64,000 nucleotides of DNA, taken from contig NZ_LJWX01000001.1 in NCBI RefSeq assembly GCF_001431705.1, positions 124,001 to 188,000 on the forward strand, written 5' to 3'. Positions 35,584 to 45,559 of the stretch are shown here, in pieces. The DNA comes from Ferrovum sp. JA12. Lineage in GTDB: Bacteria > Pseudomonadota > Gammaproteobacteria > Burkholderiales > Ferrovaceae. Made by a program: the position numbers and the translations under genes. Each line of letters starts with the position of its first letter. The stretch's first letter is position 1. A model generated the notes under the pieces. The model saw only the letters and a list, made by a program, of their open reading frames with translations. It was not told the origin of the DNA and ran no database searches.

Positions 35584-37047
35584 ATGAAACTCCTGGGCTC
35601 TCTCCTCTACCTTATCATTCAAAGTCTCGTCACCCCCTTATTCGCTGTGTTAATGGTCCTCTCGGCCTTCATCGACCGCCATACTTTACCCAAACTCTTA
35701 GCCAAATATTGGTGTACCTTCATGTTATGGTGTGGCGTATTCTTAAGAAGAGTGCGTTTTTCAGTATCCGGTTTAGAGCATCTTCCCTCCACCCCCTGTG
35801 TCATTTTGTCAAAGCATCAATCAGAATGGGAAACACTGTTTCTCCCCGCCGTGCTGCCCCCACACGTCATGGTACTCAAACAAGAACTACTTAAAATCCC
35901 TTTTTTTGGCTGGGGACTCAAGCTGTTAGAGCCTATTGCCATAGATCGATCACAAAAAAAGGCCGCCCTTGAACAGGTCATCCGTCAGGGTATTGCCCGA
36001 CTAGAACAGGGGCTCTATGTGGTTATTTTCCCGGAAGGAACCCGTGTCAAAGTGGGGTATAAGGGGCGCTACGCACAAAGCGGCGCCCAGCTTGCCACTA
36101 AAGCTCAAGTTCCGATTATTCCTGTCGCTCATAATGCAGGAGTTTACTGGCCAAAAGGATTGTTTAAACAACCCGGAATCATTACCGTACGTTTTGGCGA
36201 ACCGATTAGCACGGATAATAAAACTGCGGCGCAAGTCATCGCAGAGGTAGAGACGTGGATTGAAAGCAATATGGAACAAATCACCGGTCATCCCGCTCAA
36301 GATCTTAGAAAAACTCCCTCCCAAGCCTTAACTAAAAAAAAACCTAGGGAGTTAACCATTAACATTGATGAAAAAATCATTCCCTATAGAATAGTGCGTA
36401 GAAAAAACCGAAAAACCATAGGCCTCATCATGGATCATCAGGGACTGTCCGTGGCTATTCCACAATGGGTGAGTCTGCAACAGGTTGAAGAGGCCTTGCG
36501 CCAACAGCATCAATGGATAACCCATAAATACCAGGCTTGGCAAAGCCAACCCAAGCCCATTGCGCCGAGCTGGAATGAGGGGTCGAGTATTCCCTGGTTA
36601 GGTAACAGTAAAACCATTGTGTTTCATGAAGGGCAACAACTGTCTTTGTTTGCCGATCAAGATACGTTTATCCGGATCAATAACACCGAGGGAGATGTAA
36701 AAAACACGGTTATTAAGGCCTATCGCGAAGCAATTCTCCCTATTTTAAAAGAAGACATAGAGTATTTTTGTGATCAGCTTAAGATACACCCCATACCGAC
36801 ATTTACAATCAGTAATGCTCAAACTCGTTGGGGGAGTTGTAGTGAAAAAGGCCAGCTACGCTTTAACTGGCGTTTAATGAAAGCCAGTCGAGATGAGATT
36901 CGCTATGTGGTAGCCCATGAAATCGCCCATTTATTCGAGTTCAATCATGGGCCTAAGTTTTGGCAATTGGTTGAACGCATTTATCCCCAATATCGCTCTG
37001 CCAAAGAGCGTTTAAAAAAGAATGACTCTCTCTATCGCCAGTTTTAG
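35584..37047 (+). CDS. Fusion of 1-acylglycerol-3-phosphate acyltransferase and YgjP-like metallopeptidase
   Basis: The protein is 487 residues in one uninterrupted frame. Residues 1-240 are PlsC: an N-terminal membrane segment, the acyltransferase HxxxxE motif in LSKHQSEWETLF, and FPEGTRVKVGYKGRY. Residues ~255-487 are a DUF45/YgjP (WLM-type) metallopeptidase, with RKNRKTIGLIMDHQGLSVAI, TRWGSCSEKGQLRFNWRL and the zinc motif VVAHEIAHLFEFNHGPKFW. In related genomes these are usually two adjacent genes. No stop, start or ribosome site divides them here. It is convergent with dsbC, one base apart. PlsC makes phosphatidic acid; the peptidase role is unknown. Confidence 0.9.
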   Translation: MKLLGSLLYLIIQSLVTPLFAVLMVLSAFIDRHTLPKLLAKYWCTFMLWCGVFLRRVRFSVSGLEHLPSTPCVILSKHQSEWETLFLPAVLPPHVMVLKQELLKIPFFGWGLKLLEPIAIDRSQKKAALEQVIRQGIARLEQGLYVVIFPEGTRVKVGYKGRYAQSGAQLATKAQVPIIPVAHNAGVYWPKGLFKQPGIITVRFGEPISTDNKTAAQVIAEVETWIESNMEQITGHPAQDLRKTPSQALTKKKPRELTINIDEKIIPYRIVRRKNRKTIGLIMDHQGLSVAIPQWVSLQQVEEALRQQHQWITHKYQAWQSQPKPIAPSWNEGSSIPWLGNSKTIVFHEGQQLSLFADQDTFIRINNTEGDVKNTVIKAYREAILPILKEDIEYFCDQLKIHPIPTFTISNAQTRWGSCSEKGQLRFNWRLMKASRDEIRYVVAHEIAHLFEFNHGPKFWQLVERIYPQYRSAKERLKKNDSLYRQF

Positions 37048-37048
37048 A

Positions 37049-37780
37049 TCAATGGGATCCCAGTAGCTTCTCTAAATCATTCGCAGAAATCACCCCGGGT
37101 ACTTTTTGTCCGTTTTTAAATATTAAAGTGGGGGTGCCGTTAATATTTAATTTCTCCGCTAGCAATTGCACCTTCTCTAAATCAGACACATCGCATTGTG
37201 TGTTTTTATTGATCTGTTTCTTATTTAACAGATACTCATCCCAGGCTTGAGCGCGATTGTGAGCACACCAAATTTCTGCAGAGCGTTGCGGTGCATGAGG
37301 GTGCAAAGAGGCAATTGGGTAGACAAAAGTATAAATTGTCACATCGTTAATGTTCTTTAATTCAGATTCTAAGCGACGGCAATAGGGGCAATCTGGATCT
37401 GAAAAAACCACTAACTCACGCTGTCCATTCCCTTTCACTCTTTTGATAGCGAGAGATAGAGGTAAGTCTTGCCACGCTACAGCGTTGATTGTATCCAATC
37501 TTTTTTGCGTCAGGTTTTCAAGGTTAGTGGTTTGATAAATCTCACCGGCAAACAAATAGGATACATTTTTATCCGTATAAATTATCTGATGATCATCTGT
37601 GTCAACTTCGTAGAGATCCCACACCCCGGAGGACTGGATACTTTGTATGTGCCCCTTAAGCTTGGGAACTTTACTCAGTATTTTCTCTTTTAACAAGTCA
37701 TAGTTAGTATCTTGCGCCTCTGCCACCTGACAACAGATTAAACAGAGTACTAGCCCTAATCCCATCATCTTGTATTTCAT
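37049..37780 (-). CDS. dsbC: Thiol:disulfide interchange protein DsbC
   Basis: The protein is 243 residues from ATG 37780, which overlaps the upstream gene's stop by ATGA. A start 15 codons earlier would lie deep in that gene. A signal peptide (residues 1-22, ending CCQVAEA) precedes the dimerisation domain. The thioredoxin domain carries the CPYC active site (VFSDPDCPYCRRLESEL) and the cis-proline NGTPTLIF. It isomerises wrong disulfides in the periplasm. Confidence 0.94.
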   Translation of the reverse strand: MKYKMMGLGLVLCLICCQVAEAQDTNYDLLKEKILSKVPKLKGHIQSIQSSGVWDLYEVDTDDHQIIYTDKNVSYLFAGEIYQTTNLENLTQKRLDTINAVAWQDLPLSLAIKRVKGNGQRELVVFSDPDCPYCRRLESELKNINDVTIYTFVYPIASLHPHAPQRSAEIWCAHNRAQAWDEYLLNKKQINKNTQCDVSDLEKVQLLAEKLNINGTPTLIFKNGQKVPGVISANDLEKLLGSH

Positions 37781-38976
37781 GCGTGCCCCGCTTGTTTGAG
37801 TAATAATTTTTTTATTCCTGGCCATTGATTAATTATACTCATTCCAGTATTCATGACCATGCTAATCCAGGGTTGTGGTGAGTTAAATCCCACATATAAC
37901 GAGTGAGTTAAGGTTTGCATCAGGAGAATGGATTCTCTTCTTCTTCGGGCGTAGGCCGATAATAATCGAGGATTACCCACATCTTCACTACTGCCCCCCC
38001 TCTTTTCAAATAATTCCATAAATGTGCTCACATCGGCTAGCCCTAAGTTTAAACCTTGCCCTGCCATCGGGTGAACTCCATGGGCCGCATCGCCACATAA
38101 CATAAACCGATCTAACACAAGCGGATCCACTGTCAGCATGAGTAAAGGGAATCGTTGCGGGGGCGTGATTTCTTGAAGGGCTCCGACACCATACCCCACG
38201 GCATGGATAATGCTTGTTATGCGCTCACTCGCTGAGGCCTTGACCAGGTATTCAGCTTTAGTGTGTTGTGTTGACCACACCATGGATACTTTTTTATCTG
38301 GTAGTGGCAACCAAGCCAATATGTCGCCATCGGGTAAAAACCACTGTTTTGCTTCACCAAGATGATCACGATCACTTTGATAATTAGCAACCACTGCAGA
38401 ATGCTGATAGGGGATGATTGTCTCATTAATCCCCAATAGTTTTCGTGTGGCGGAATGGACGCCATCTGAGGCAATGAGTAACTTAGCGCCAAATCGTCTG
38501 TTATCCTCCAGGGTTACCACACGCTCTTCCCCTTGCAACTCCACCAAACTCACCCTGTCACCATGAAACAAGGTGATCCGTGGATGCTGTTGAACACACT
38601 GACGTAAGGCATGAATCATTTGCCTGCTTTCTATAATCACTCCCAAGGAATCATTATCGATAGATTTTTCAGTGGCATTAAAAACAAGCTCTCCACTTCT
38701 ATCACCCAACACCTTCATGGATCTAATGGGTTGGATACGCTGTTCATCACACAAATCCCATACACCTATTTTTTTCAGATACTCAATACTATTTTCATTT
38801 AAGGCATAAATTCTTGAGTCATAGGTGTGTTGATCATGCTGGTTCTGTGCGGGAAGGGCCGCATCGATAATGAAAACCTGTTGCTGATGTTGTGCCAGGG
38901 ATAAAGCAATGGCCATCCCATTAATGCCAGCGCCTACTATTATTGCGTCAGCTGAAGCATTGGTTAAATAGGTCAT
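37777..38976 (-). CDS. UbiH/UbiF-family FAD-dependent hydroxylase
   Basis: The protein is 399 residues and a flavoprotein monooxygenase. It has the N-terminal dinucleotide fold DAIIVGAGINGMAIALSLA, DSRIYALNENSI, the GD-like LLIASDGVHSATRKLLG near residue 165 and MLCGDAAHGVHPMAGQGLNLGLADV near 290. It hydroxylates the ubiquinone ring. Which position cannot be told, and UbiF, UbiI or UbiM-like are all possible. It overlaps ubiH upstream and dsbC downstream by 4 nt each. Confidence 0.88.
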   Translation of the reverse strand: MTYLTNASADAIIVGAGINGMAIALSLAQHQQQVFIIDAALPAQNQHDQHTYDSRIYALNENSIEYLKKIGVWDLCDEQRIQPIRSMKVLGDRSGELVFNATEKSIDNDSLGVIIESRQMIHALRQCVQQHPRITLFHGDRVSLVELQGEERVVTLEDNRRFGAKLLIASDGVHSATRKLLGINETIIPYQHSAVVANYQSDRDHLGEAKQWFLPDGDILAWLPLPDKKVSMVWSTQHTKAEYLVKASASERITSIIHAVGYGVGALQEITPPQRFPLLMLTVDPLVLDRFMLCGDAAHGVHPMAGQGLNLGLADVSTFMELFEKRGGSSEDVGNPRLLSAYARRRRESILLMQTLTHSLYVGFNSPQPWISMVMNTGMSIINQWPGIKKLLLKQAGHA

Positions 38977-40151
38977 TTTAAAACACCCGTCACTCCATAC
39001 AACATGACTTTAGTGAGCAGACGCCTTAAGGGTGGTACCACGTTAATCCCGAACAGCACTTGATTTCGTAGTTTAGTGACCACAGGAAAATTATTTGAAA
39101 AGCCCGTAACAAGTAAATGGGTTAATCCTATGCCAAAGATACGGTCAAATCGTCGTCGTTGCTGGTAAGCTTGATTAAAGGCGACGTCCCCCAAGCCTTT
39201 TGCAGAAAACTGCCGAACCACTTCCGTGAGAGCCTTGGCATCCCGCAAACCAAGATTAAAGCCCTGCCCTGCCACAGGATGCATGGTTTGCGCCGCATTA
39301 CCAATACAAATGAGATGGGGCTTAGTAAGGCTTTCAACAACTTTTAAGGTTAGCGGATAACTGTTTCTTGCCTTGACAGTTAAGAACTGCCCAGATCGAT
39401 ATCCAAAATGGCTCTGCAGTGCTGTCAGAAAGCTCTCGTCAGGGAGAGCCAATAACTCTGTCACTCTCTCTTGCGTGCCAGTCCACACTAATGCGTAATG
39501 ATCCTCAAAGGGTAACAACGCCACCGGCCCATCAGCGGTAAATCGTTCATAGGCCATTCCCTCATGGGCTTTACTACAGGTGACATGGGCCACTAAGGCC
39601 ACTTGTTTATACACACTTTCATACTTGTTTTTAAATAATGAGGCGGTTAACTGTTTCCCTCCGTCCGCTAAAATGGCCAGGGAAGCGATCATCTTTCTTG
39701 GTCTCTCGCCGCCTATGTCAATCTCGGCAAACCCTTCACCTGAGGTAACCTGCACAACAGGAGAGCTGGTTTCGATGTTAACCGAGGTATTGTTAAGGGC
39801 TTGGAGAAGGGTGTCGACCAATACGTTATACTTTAGGACATAGCCTAAAGCTGGCAAACCCATTTCATCGGCAGTTAACAGCGTTTGGCCACAATGACCT
39901 TTATCTGTGACATGAATCTTTTTAATAGATGTTGTGGCCGTGGAGGGCCAGGCATGAATATTCTCTAATATGTCACGACTCCCCTGCGAGAGAGCAAGAG
40001 TTCTTTTTTCATCCGCGTGGAGATGATCACGGGCCTCAAGAAGAACCACCTTCAACCCAAAACCAGAGAGTCCCAATGCGACGGCAGAACCCACCGGTCC
40101 AGCTCCAATCACCGCAATATCTACTTTATCCCAGGTTACTGATTCATCCAT
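38973..40151 (-). CDS. ubiH: UbiH-type ubiquinone biosynthesis hydroxylase
   Basis: The protein is 392 residues. The FAD motif is VDIAVIGAGPVGSAVALGLSG. RTLALSQGSRDIL follows, then LAILADGGKQLTASLF and CIGNAAQTMHPVAGQGFNLGLRD. It is most like 2-octaprenyl-6-methoxyphenol hydroxylase (UbiH), C-4 hydroxylation in ubiquinone synthesis. The two hydroxylases next to pepP reproduce the pepP-ubiH-ubiI/F order of many proteobacteria. The start overlaps the pepP end by 16 nt. Confidence 0.9.
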   Translation of the reverse strand: MDESVTWDKVDIAVIGAGPVGSAVALGLSGFGLKVVLLEARDHLHADEKRTLALSQGSRDILENIHAWPSTATTSIKKIHVTDKGHCGQTLLTADEMGLPALGYVLKYNVLVDTLLQALNNTSVNIETSSPVVQVTSGEGFAEIDIGGERPRKMIASLAILADGGKQLTASLFKNKYESVYKQVALVAHVTCSKAHEGMAYERFTADGPVALLPFEDHYALVWTGTQERVTELLALPDESFLTALQSHFGYRSGQFLTVKARNSYPLTLKVVESLTKPHLICIGNAAQTMHPVAGQGFNLGLRDAKALTEVVRQFSAKGLGDVAFNQAYQQRRRFDRIFGIGLTHLLVTGFSNNFPVVTKLRNQVLFGINVVPPLRRLLTKVMLYGVTGVLK

Positions 40152-41446
40152 GACTCAATTTCATCCACTGTTTTATAAGCTTGATTAGTGAGTATCTCAA
40201 CCCCTTGGTGCGTCACCAATACGTCATCTTCAATTCTAATACCAATCCCATGAAACTGTTCTGGGACCGAGGAATCTGCTCTGATATACAGTCCCGGCTC
40301 AACCGTCATGACCATACCTGGCTCAAGACGACGAGATTGTCCCTCAACACTGTACTGCCCCACATCATGAACATCTCTACCCAGCCAATGACCTGTTCGG
40401 TGCATATAAAAACGCCGATAATCCCCTGACTCAATAACGCCATCCACTGTTCCAGTGCAGAGTTTCAAATCAATTAATCCCGCAACCAAGGCTCGAACAG
40501 CGCACAGATGGTAATCATTAAATTGAATACCCGGTTTAATGCAGTCAATGGCTTTCATTTGTGCATCTAATACTATTTCATATAATTCTTTTTGTACTCC
40601 CGAAAAGGACCCGCTCATCGGAAAGGTTCTCGTGATGTCAGAGGCATAGCCTTGCCATTCACAACCCGCATCAATCAACATTAAGTCCTTTTTATTGAGG
40701 CTCCCATTATTTTCTATATAGTGAAGTATCGTGGCATGGTTTCCCGCCGCAACAATTGACGGATAGGCCGGGGCGTCGGCACCGGAGTGTTTAAATTCAT
40801 GCAGAATTACCGCCTCAATCTCATACTCATAGCGCGCATCTTTTATAGCCAGCATAGAACGATTATGGGCCCGAGCTGCAATGTTAGCTCCATGGCGCAG
40901 GATTGCAATTTCTGATGAGTCTTTAATTAAACGCATTTCATGGATACTGGAGAGTACATCTACCCATTGACTGGGAGCGCTCACGCCCTGCCTAGCCCTC
41001 GACTTGATGTCGTTGATAGCGTTAACAATACTCTCTTCCAAGGGGCTTTTATTACCCCAAGTGGAGAAAATCGTGGTCTGATCGGTCAGATAATGGGATA
41101 ACCGGTCATTCAATTCATGAATTGAATAGGCCTCATCCATAGCGAGCTCTTCCACCGCAGCCTCTGGCCCCAGACGAAGACCATCCCATATTTCTTTGTC
41201 AGGATCTTTCGGCTGACAAAACAAAATATCCTGTGACAGGCCATCATGAATAATCATCAGTAATACTGCATTGGGCTCTTTAAAACCCGTGAGATAGTGA
41301 AAATTACTATCCCAACGATAATTAAAATGCGTATCAGCGTTTCTGATAACTTGGGGGGCAGTACATAGGATGAATACCCCTTCTTTTAAAGTACGAGCTA
41401 AGCGTTGTCGTCTTTGTTTGAAATCTTGCTCGATCAGCCCTATCAT
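40136..41446 (-). CDS. pepP: Xaa-Pro aminopeptidase
   Basis: The protein is 436 residues. An N-terminal creatinase-like domain (1-170) precedes the pita-bread metallopeptidase domain. Metal ligands sit in LMLIDAGCEWQGYASDITRTF (two Asp), HRTGHWLGRDVHDVG (His), GMVMTVEPGLYI (Glu) and GIGIRIEDDVLVT (Glu). It removes N-terminal residues preceding proline. It is directly adjacent to murU (no gap) and overlaps ubiH. Confidence 0.95.
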   Translation of the reverse strand: MIGLIEQDFKQRRQRLARTLKEGVFILCTAPQVIRNADTHFNYRWDSNFHYLTGFKEPNAVLLMIIHDGLSQDILFCQPKDPDKEIWDGLRLGPEAAVEELAMDEAYSIHELNDRLSHYLTDQTTIFSTWGNKSPLEESIVNAINDIKSRARQGVSAPSQWVDVLSSIHEMRLIKDSSEIAILRHGANIAARAHNRSMLAIKDARYEYEIEAVILHEFKHSGADAPAYPSIVAAGNHATILHYIENNGSLNKKDLMLIDAGCEWQGYASDITRTFPMSGSFSGVQKELYEIVLDAQMKAIDCIKPGIQFNDYHLCAVRALVAGLIDLKLCTGTVDGVIESGDYRRFYMHRTGHWLGRDVHDVGQYSVEGQSRRLEPGMVMTVEPGLYIRADSSVPEQFHGIGIRIEDDVLVTHQGVEILTNQAYKTVDEIESWMNQ

Positions 41447-42118
41447 TTATCGACTCATTAGTTGGTTAATTCTCGTTAATTCATTTATCGTACCGATGTT
41501 AGACCACAATCCTGTAAAAAGTTGTCCACTCACCTGTTGTCGAGCGACTGCCTGCCTCAGATATTGTCCCAAGTCCAACACTTGTCCAGAGGGAAAAGCG
41601 GTTAAAGCCTGCCGTTGATATAGACCCATATTGCCATAAGTATAGGCAGTCTGGTTAGGCTCTTGAACGCGGTCTAAATGAAGAGAAAAGTCCCCTTCAA
41701 AGGGGCTCTTTTCAATTAATACAAGATGCGCCACATCTTGATTCTCAAGGGATCTATTGAGTAAGGGCTGAAAATCAAAATCTGTAAAAATATCTGCGCT
41801 CAGCACCAAAAATTGTTCTTCTTGGAGTAAGGGAAGAGCGTTAACAATTCCCCCAAGCGTGCCTAAGGCGCTCTCTTCAACAGAATAATCAATTGTTACC
41901 TGGAAGCGACTGCCATCACCCAGCGCCTTTTCAATCAGGTGACCCAGCCAAGACAGGTTTATAACAATGTGCTCTACCCCCGCTCGAGCCAGCGCTTCCA
42001 CATGTCTTTCAATCAGCGTCTTGCCCTTCACAAGTTGTAGGGGTTTTGGCATAGTATCCGTCAATGGACGCATTCTCTCCCCGCGGCCTGCCGCAAGAAT
42101 CATGACCTCAGTAATCAA
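41447..42118 (-). CDS. murU: N-acetylmuramate-1-phosphate uridylyltransferase-type nucleotidyltransferase
   Basis: The protein is 223 residues. The nucleotidyltransferase signature is MILAAGRGERMRPLTDTMPKPL at the N-terminus (the 20-residue core is intact), with SVEESALGTLGGIVNALPLL and LSADIFTDFDF around the metal site. With AmgK it forms the MurU route that recycles N-acetylmuramate to UDP-MurNAc, bypassing de novo synthesis. The 4-nt overlap with amgK supports this. Confidence 0.9.
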   Translation of the reverse strand: MITEVMILAAGRGERMRPLTDTMPKPLQLVKGKTLIERHVEALARAGVEHIVINLSWLGHLIEKALGDGSRFQVTIDYSVEESALGTLGGIVNALPLLQEEQFLVLSADIFTDFDFQPLLNRSLENQDVAHLVLIEKSPFEGDFSLHLDRVQEPNQTAYTYGNMGLYQRQALTAFPSGQVLDLGQYLRQAVARQQVSGQLFTGLWSNIGTINELTRINQLMSR

Positions 42119-43116
42119 AAGGTATACCCTGTATCCACATGGCTATTTTCAATATAATCCAGGACTCTCATTAACGGAGACAGTTCTTGATAACGGGAGA
42201 CAGCACTTCTTAAGTATCCCCAAACACGGGGAATATCCGCCAAATAACTCAATTTATGGTCTCGGTGGGCCAGTCTTGCAAAAATACCCACCACTTTTAA
42301 ATGTCGTTGAATTCCCATCATCTCAACATCACGATAAAACTGAGAAAAGTCATTGTCTTCTAACATGTTTTCCCGTCGCAGCTCTTGCCAGTAGCGGATC
42401 AACCAATCCAACTGCTGCTCTTCAGGCCAAGCAATATAAGCATCTCTGAGTAGGGAGACCGGGTCATAAGTCAGCGGTCCGTAGACCGCATCCTGAAAAT
42501 CAATAATGCCTAACCCTCCCTTATAAATCATTAGGTTACGACTATGATAATCACGATGCACCCACACCCTCTTTTGTTTCATTATACTGGCTATGATGCG
42601 ATCTATCGCTTTATTTAAGGAGACGGTGAGCTCGTCACTCAGCACCATCTTTTTTTCTACCGTCACATACCAGTCGTTAAATAAAGCCATTTCATGACGC
42701 AACAATTGTTCAGAATAATCTGGAAATATTCCTGGCTGACTGTTTTTTTGGATGGGAATAAGTGCCTGCAAGGCTTGTTGATACCATAGGTTAGCCTCAT
42801 CGGGATAGTGCGACACTCTCTGTAAAAACGTCTCAGTGCCAAAATCCGTTAATAATAAAAAACCCAACTCGGGTGCCTGACGAAAAATCTCAGGCACAGC
42901 TACGCCAACTTGGTACAATTGCTGTTGCACGGTGATGAAAGGACGACAATCCTCTAAGTTTGGCGGGGCATCCATCACAATAAATGACTCCCCCTGCCAT
43001 GAGAATCGATAATATCGTCGATGGGAAGCATCAGCTGAGGCTGGGATAACCTCATTGGCCGAAACGGGATGGCTCTCATTGAGCCATGTCATGAGTGCCT
43101 GAAATCTCTGATCCAT
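42115..43116 (-). CDS. amgK: N-acetylmuramate/N-acetylglucosamine kinase, AmgK-type phosphotransferase
   Basis: The protein is 333 residues from ATG 43116, chosen because AAGGA lies 4 nt upstream. A longer frame would run into lptD. The aminoglycoside-phosphotransferase fold shows PASADASHRRYYRF (nucleotide loop), VWVHRDYHSRNLMIYKGG (catalytic loop, Asp and Asn) and LGIIDFQDAVYGPLTYD (metal Asp). It phosphorylates cell-wall amino sugars at C1 for MurU. It is divergent from lptD with a 76-bp gap. Confidence 0.92.
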   Translation of the reverse strand: MDQRFQALMTWLNESHPVSANEVIPASADASHRRYYRFSWQGESFIVMDAPPNLEDCRPFITVQQQLYQVGVAVPEIFRQAPELGFLLLTDFGTETFLQRVSHYPDEANLWYQQALQALIPIQKNSQPGIFPDYSEQLLRHEMALFNDWYVTVEKKMVLSDELTVSLNKAIDRIIASIMKQKRVWVHRDYHSRNLMIYKGGLGIIDFQDAVYGPLTYDPVSLLRDAYIAWPEEQQLDWLIRYWQELRRENMLEDNDFSQFYRDVEMMGIQRHLKVVGIFARLAHRDHKLSYLADIPRVWGYLRSAVSRYQELSPLMRVLDYIENSHVDTGYTF

Positions 43117-43192
43117 GTCATCCTTGATCTTCGTTGCAATAAGACTTACTTTATGAGATTTTAACAAAATTAAACAATGAATTGACTGTCTG

Positions 43193-45559
43193 ATGCCGCC
43201 TTTTTTATTCCGTAGATTGCTCATATTGTTACTACTATTGCCATGGGAGGCTTTAGCTGAAGACAGTATTGATCATGCCCTTATACTGCAACCCGCAAAA
43301 AAATATCGTTTATCTATCCCGCCCCTCCCTGATAACGAGCAGGTTGTATTTATCCGTGGTGATCATGTGGTATCTCAAAATGGTTTTGTGGCTCAAGCAG
43401 ATGGGCACGCTGAAGCACGTCGCGGCAGCCTGTCTTTATTCGCTGACCACATTTACTTCAAACAACAAACCAACACCATCGATGCGACAGACCACGTTCA
43501 TTTGGTCAAAGATGGGTTAATTACCGTAGACGGACCCCATGGTGTATTGAATATGGATACCCATCAAGGCTTTTTCGACAATCCAACTTTGTTTTACGCC
43601 CCAACCCCAGATCGACCCTGGGGGGCCAGGGTAAGCGCCTCCTTAATGAACTTCTTAAACGATCATCAGGAACATGGTATCAATAGTTCTTACACCACCT
43701 GCCCCATTGGACGAGACGATTGGAGTATTAATACAAGCTCCCTGGATTTAAATCAAGAAACCAACAAAGGAACCGCCCATAACGGGACCATTGATTTTAT
43801 GGGCACTCCCATATTGTATGCTCCCCAGCTCACCTTCCCTCTCAATGGTTCACGTCAATCCGGGTTTTTGTCTCCGACCATTGGGGCGAGTACCAGCACC
43901 GGACAGGATTACGCTATTCCCTATTATTTTAATTTAGCGCCTAATTTTGACGACACCCTTACTCCAAGAACCATGAGTGCCAGGGGTATTCAGTTGGGGA
44001 ATGATTTTCGTTACCTAGAACCCGCCTTCTCTGGTGATTTAATCACTGAAATTCTTCCTCATGATGTACAAACCAATACTTCCCGTTGGTTTTATAGCTG
44101 GAAAAATAATTACGCTATTGCACCAGGTGTTGGGGTATCCACGGACATCGAGCAAGTGTCTGACCCCAATTACTTTAACGATTTGAGTTCACTGTTGTCA
44201 CCCTTGGCTTTGGCATATTTACCAAGAAACATTAACTTAACTTACAACCGTATCCCTAACTGGACCATTAATTTACAATCTATTTCATACCAAACATTAT
44301 TCGGCGCCACGCCTCAATACCGGATGGAGCCACAAATTAATGCCAATTATTCTAAAATCAGTGAGAGTGGAAATTACGCTATTGATGCTGTCAATCAGTA
44401 CACTAACTTTGTCAGTCCGGGTTTTTACATTAATGGTAATTCTAATTACAACGGGATTGTCTACAATGCCGCACAACAATCTGTCACGAGCGCCGATCGC
44501 TTTGTGAGTTACCCCTCCATCACTTTTCCATTTCACAATAGTTATAGTTTTATTAAATTCAAAACGGGGCTTAACCTGACGCAATACAATTTAACTGAAT
44601 TTGCGAATCAAGCAGGCTATCCCTCCTCAACCTTAACAAGAACGTTACCCATTACGAGCGTAGACTCGGGGCTGATTTTTGAAAGAAACGACTCTCTACT
44701 GGGTCATAGCTATACACAAACCCTGGAGCCCAGGCTTTACTACCTATATATCCCCTATCAAAATCAGTCACAGTTTCCGGTTTTTGATACTTCCCTGGCT
44801 AATTTTGACTCAACGACCATATTCTCAGAAAACCAATTTAATGGTTATGATCGAATCAATAATGCAAACCAGTTAACGGCAGCCGTCACCTCTCGGTTTA
44901 TTGAACCCACCTCGCAAATTGAGGAATTAAGACTCATGGTGGGGCAACGTTTTTATTTCACACAAAATCAAGTATTGCTGCCAGGGGAAGCCGCTTACCC
45001 TTATAGCGTGTCAGACTATATTGCTGAAGCCAGTGCAAATATTAATAACAAATGGAAATTCAGCGGCACCCTTGATTTAAACGCACAAACCCATCAAACA
45101 GAACAGATTTATATTTATGGTAATTACTCACCGGCCCCAGGAAAACTAGTTAATGTTGGCTATCAAAATAATGTTAATCAATTCTTTACGATTAACCCCA
45201 CGATTACGCCAGCGCAGGTGTATAACAACACCATTCAAACCTTTTCCTATTTTCCGATTCGCCAGTGGGATGTGTCTACACAATGGCCGGTGACACAACA
45301 AATATCAGTCCTCGGGCGAGTGTCCTATTCGACAATTATCAATCAAGTCATGCAAGGTTTGATGGGAATTGAGTATAATCAAGGTTGTTGGGCATTACGC
45401 TTAGTCAGTACACGATTTGCAGTGTCATCGATTCAAACCAACTCTGCATTTTTTATTCAATTAGAATTAGGAGGACTTGGTTTAGGGCAAAACCCACTGC
45501 AGTCACTACTGCTGAATATTCCAGGTTACGTTAAAACCACTACCCTTGATACCCCATGA
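43193..45559 (+). CDS. lptD: LPS-assembly protein LptD
   Basis: The protein is 788 residues with a signal peptide (1-22, ending WEALA). An N-terminal OstA/LptA-like beta-taco region covers about 45-150 (FIRGDHVVSQNGFVAQADGH, DATDHVHLVKDG) and a large C-terminal outer-membrane barrel follows. Cysteines in SYTTCPIGRDDW and near the end in NQGCWALRL are placed for the domain-linking disulfide. It inserts lipopolysaccharide into the outer leaflet. It is first in lptD-surA-pdxA-rsmA, the classic order, with an ATGA overlap to surA. Confidence 0.97.
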   Translation: MPPFLFRRLLILLLLLPWEALAEDSIDHALILQPAKKYRLSIPPLPDNEQVVFIRGDHVVSQNGFVAQADGHAEARRGSLSLFADHIYFKQQTNTIDATDHVHLVKDGLITVDGPHGVLNMDTHQGFFDNPTLFYAPTPDRPWGARVSASLMNFLNDHQEHGINSSYTTCPIGRDDWSINTSSLDLNQETNKGTAHNGTIDFMGTPILYAPQLTFPLNGSRQSGFLSPTIGASTSTGQDYAIPYYFNLAPNFDDTLTPRTMSARGIQLGNDFRYLEPAFSGDLITEILPHDVQTNTSRWFYSWKNNYAIAPGVGVSTDIEQVSDPNYFNDLSSLLSPLALAYLPRNINLTYNRIPNWTINLQSISYQTLFGATPQYRMEPQINANYSKISESGNYAIDAVNQYTNFVSPGFYINGNSNYNGIVYNAAQQSVTSADRFVSYPSITFPFHNSYSFIKFKTGLNLTQYNLTEFANQAGYPSSTLTRTLPITSVDSGLIFERNDSLLGHSYTQTLEPRLYYLYIPYQNQSQFPVFDTSLANFDSTTIFSENQFNGYDRINNANQLTAAVTSRFIEPTSQIEELRLMVGQRFYFTQNQVLLPGEAAYPYSVSDYIAEASANINNKWKFSGTLDLNAQTHQTEQIYIYGNYSPAPGKLVNVGYQNNVNQFFTINPTITPAQVYNNTIQTFSYFPIRQWDVSTQWPVTQQISVLGRVSYSTIINQVMQGLMGIEYNQGCWALRLVSTRFAVSSIQTNSAFFIQLELGGLGLGQNPLQSLLLNIPGYVKTTTLDTP

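Noticed and set aside
35584-37047. PlsC-peptidase fusion as two genes
   Set aside because: No stop codon, start with ribosome site or gap separates the domains in the sequence as given; an unseen sequencing error remains possible and is noted.
42115-43224. Longer amgK reading from 43224
   Set aside because: It would overlap lptD and its signal peptide region; the ATG at 43116 has a good ribosome site and gives the family length.
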